Of a DNA stretch of 38,696 bases, positions 36,095 through 38,696 are shown piece by piece. The DNA lies in contig JAIRMT010000020.1 of assembly GCA_031258505.1 (NCBI GenBank), forward strand, positions 1 through 38,696. Reading direction: 5' to 3'. This DNA is from Treponema sp. (lineage in GTDB: Bacteria; Spirochaetota; Spirochaetia; Treponematales; Breznakiellaceae). How positions within the stretch are numbered: the stretch's first letter is position 1; each line of letters starts with the position of its first letter. The notes beneath the pieces were generated by a model, which worked only from the letters and a program-made list of their open reading frames with translations, did no database searches and was not told where the DNA came from. The position numbers were made by a program, and so were the translations under genes.

Positions 36095-36226
36095 CGAAAT
36101 ACCTCCTTTTTGATTATACCTCTTCTTAGCCCATATTTCATCATTGTTAAAGCCGAAAGTTTCCGGTCCAGTATCACACTGAACATATAGCGCTCGCTTC
36201 AACACGCTTCAACGCGGTATGGTTCC

Positions 36227-37399
36227 CTAAATCTTAACCACAAGCGCGCGGCTTTTCGGGTCTCGCGGTAAGGGAGAACGCTCGTCCGGCGGGTCAAGAT
36301 GCAACAACGCGCCAGATGGCCGCTGTTCCAACGCGGCTCTGCTTCCAGTGAGGAGAACGAGACCCCGCGCTGAACAGGCATATCTGCCGTACAAAGGTGC
36401 GCCCACCGGAAAGGCGTCGGAAATGACCCGCGTTATAAAACCCTCCGACATATCGTCCGGCTTGCCTGCCATGAGAAAGCTCATGGTCGCCCGTTCTTTG
36501 GGAATACCAGCCGCGTCGGAAAGCTTGTGCAAAGGCTTTGGCGCATCGCTCGTGTCAAAGGCGAAATGGCACCACTTCGCCTTGCCGTGATTCGAGCCGT
36601 CGCCTGAACAGGGACAGCGTTCCGTATGGGGACAAGGCGCACGGGGCGTACGGCCTCGCTCGATAAGTGCGGCGCGTAACGCGGCGATAAATATGCCTGA
36701 TTGCGGAATCCCCGGCTCCACCACAAGCACCGAAGCAGCCTCGGTGATAAGCGAGGTGAGTAGCTGCACATTCCTTTCCGCAAAGGCCGTAAGCGCCGCT
36801 GACTGACCGTGTGCTATATCCCAGAATAGCTCGTTGAACACATTGATTGCTGTAACAAGAGCGGCTTTCGGTCCCCGCAGTTCCGCGCCCAGCGGAGCGC
36901 GAATCAAACGGATAGTCCATGAACTGTTTCCGCCGCTCAGGGCGTCGAAGAGCTTTTTACCCGCGTCAAGCGCCGCGCCAGTCTTATCCAAACAGCGCAG
37001 TTCCAGCCGCCGTTTCCGCAGTTCAGGCCGCGCAATCCAGAGCGCAAGCGGCAAGGTAAGCGGCCCAGACCCCAGGTCAACGATGCTGTCCCCATCGCTA
37101 AGGGTGAGCGGCAGGGCTGGAAGCAGCCTGCAGAGCCGGTACACGTTCCACGGCAGGAAGTAGCGCAGGTATGCTGAGAGGAATGGCGCCTTTCCCAGAT
37201 AGGCTCCGCCCCGCTCACCCCGGTTGAACGTGAGCAGGCTGGAAAGCGTGGCCACATCACGCGGGAGACCAGCGCGGAATCGTCCGGGCAGGGGGAATAG
37301 TTCGTCCACAAGCGCGGGAATACGGTCAACGAGGTGATGGGAAACGTCATCAAGACGCGGGAAGAGCGGTAAAACAGATTCATTTATCGTAAAAGACAT
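36227..37399 (-). CDS. Small ribosomal subunit Rsm22-like methyltransferase family protein
   Basis: IVDLGSGPLTLPLALW SAM-binding motif; CPHTERCPCSGD...KWCHFAFD cysteine cluster typical of Rsm22. Confidence 0.8.
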   Translation of the reverse strand: MSFTINESVLPLFPRLDDVSHHLVDRIPALVDELFPLPGRFRAGLPRDVATLSSLLTFNRGERGGAYLGKAPFLSAYLRYFLPWNVYRLCRLLPALPLTLSDGDSIVDLGSGPLTLPLALWIARPELRKRRLELRCLDKTGAALDAGKKLFDALSGGNSSWTIRLIRAPLGAELRGPKAALVTAINVFNELFWDIAHGQSAALTAFAERNVQLLTSLITEAASVLVVEPGIPQSGIFIAALRAALIERGRTPRAPCPHTERCPCSGDGSNHGKAKWCHFAFDTSDAPKPLHKLSDAAGIPKERATMSFLMAGKPDDMSEGFITRVISDAFPVGAPLYGRYACSARGLVLLTGSRAALEQRPSGALLHLDPPDERSPLPRDPKSRALVVKI

Positions 37400-37504
37400 G
37401 ACAAGAGCTTATCAGCTATTTTTCATTTTGACTTGAGTAGGTTGTGATACCTGTGTTTCACGATTGGCATGAATGAAATTATCTGAACGTATCTATGTTG
37501 AAAA

Positions 37505-37945
37505 AGAAGCCTCTGGCATGATTAACAAAGGCGCGATCAGTTAGAACAGCGCGACAAACTGTACTGGTCGTCCCAGAAACTTTTCTGCCTGCCCAAGAAA
37601 CCTTTGCAGCAGCGCGTATATCGAAAGCGTTACCACTGATTAAAGGCGCGATCATCTATAACAAAGCCCTTATAGGCGCTGAATCAAACATCGGAGAAGG
37701 CAGCGCATTTTCGATGAAGGGCGGTTTTATAAGCGATAACACTGTAGAGCAATATGTGGCGGCGGCGCAAATGTCGAGGAGAACAGCACGTTTACTGCCA
37801 AAGGCAGTCTTGTTACCCAAAACAAAACCGGCAAACAGGGGAGTACCTTTGCCATATTGGTTCAAAGCCCCTTCGTGAAAACGTGTTTTGAGGGCAATGC
37901 AGTCCCTTACGCTCAAAGCGCCTTGATGGTATACTTCCTTTATGT
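37505..37945 (+). pseudogene. Decayed beta-helix/polymorphic surface protein fragment
   Basis: Fragments MINKGAIS*NSATN, GSAFSMKGGFISDNT and, in another frame, CGGGANVEENSTFTAKGSLVTQNKTGKQGSTF match the GGGVYVE-GTFTMKGGTISGNTA repeat style. Confidence 0.6.
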
Positions 37946-38696
37946 ATAATCTCGAAGAGAAAGCTACCCGCGCCGCGCTTGTCGGCGTTTATGACGAAAC
38001 AACAGCAAAAGAAGAGGCTGAGTCTCTTTCAGAAGAATTGGCAAGCCTTGCCAAGACACTGGGGCTTGAAATCGTTGCGAGGGAACTGGTTCATGTCCGC
38101 GAAAAGTCTGCTAAATACGGCATGGGAACCGGCAAGGCCGCAGAACTGGTTGAAAAGGCAAGAGAACTAGAAGCAGACTGTCTGGTGCTGGACTGGGAAC
38201 TCTCGCCAGCGCAGCAGCGCAACTGGGAAGACATAGCTGGTATCCCCACGATTGACCGGCGCGAACTCATTATCCAGATATTCGCGGACCGCGCCAAAAC
38301 ACGGGAGGCGTCGCTTCAGGTGGAACTTGCCGGCTTGCGCTATTCGCTGCCAAGATTGAGCCATAAGTACATCAACCTTTCGCGGCAGAGAGGCGGGCGT
38401 TATGGTACCAAAGGTTCCGGCGAAACCAAGCTGGAAACCGACCGGCGTCAAGTACAAATGCGTATCCATAAGCTGGAGCGTGATATTGAAGAGGTACGCA
38501 AGCAGCGCGCTTTGCAACGAGAACAGCGGGAAAAGCGGGGCATCAATGCGTGCGCCCTGGTCGGTTACACAAATGCGGGTAAGTCATCACTGCTCAACGC
38601 CATTACCGGCTCTGAGGTCTTTGTTGAAGATGAACTATTCGCCACGCTTGATCCGACCAGCCGCCGCCTGCGCCTGTCGTCAGGAAAAACAGCGAT
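37942..38696 (+). CDS. hflX: GTPase HflX (partial, runs off window)
   Basis: YGMGTGKAAELVEKARELEADCLVLDWELSPAQQRNWED; DRRELIIQIFADRAKTREASLQVELAGLRYSLPRLS; GRYGTKGSGETKLETDRR; GYTNAGKSSLLNAITG. Confidence 0.95.
   Translation, partial: MYNLEEKATRAALVGVYDETTAKEEAESLSEELASLAKTLGLEIVARELVHVREKSAKYGMGTGKAAELVEKARELEADCLVLDWELSPAQQRNWEDIAGIPTIDRRELIIQIFADRAKTREASLQVELAGLRYSLPRLSHKYINLSRQRGGRYGTKGSGETKLETDRRQVQMRIHKLERDIEEVRKQRALQREQREKRGINACALVGYTNAGKSSLLNAITGSEVFVEDELFATLDPTSRRLRLSSGKTA

Overview
This 38.7-kb window is gene-dense and looks like a spirochaete (treponeme-like) chromosome segment; the taxonomy is inferred from gene content and style, not proven. Recognisable loci, in order: a URO-D family protein; an IS630-type transposase remnant; a transglutaminase-like protein; a DUF3793-flavodoxin-DUF2325 cluster followed by a BtuFCD/FecBCD-type metal-chelate ABC transporter; a large membrane protein; a methyl-accepting chemotaxis protein; a tightly overlapping minus-strand operon encoding an Rnf-like complex plus a GH57 enzyme; a DUF212/PAP2-like protein; a MacB/LolCDE-like ABC system with an outer-membrane lipoprotein-sorting (LolA-like) protein; an AGCS symporter and M20 amidohydrolase; an HAE3/MMPL RND transporter; a type IIG-like methyltransferase that stops just before its catalytic NPPY motif; a coiled-coil nuclease-like protein; an Rsm22-like protein; a decayed beta-helix surface protein; and the start of HflX. 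Two things stand out. First, the Rnf-like operon lacks RnfB and appears to have lost almost every canonical cofactor site except the RnfC 4Fe-4S clusters. Second, several intergenic tandem arrays with unrelated sequences share a period of 21 bp (or 42 = 2x21), and a further ~23-unit array of 23/24-bp hairpins shows compensatory stem changes. All calls were made by eye from sequence and the supplied ORF track; no database search was run.
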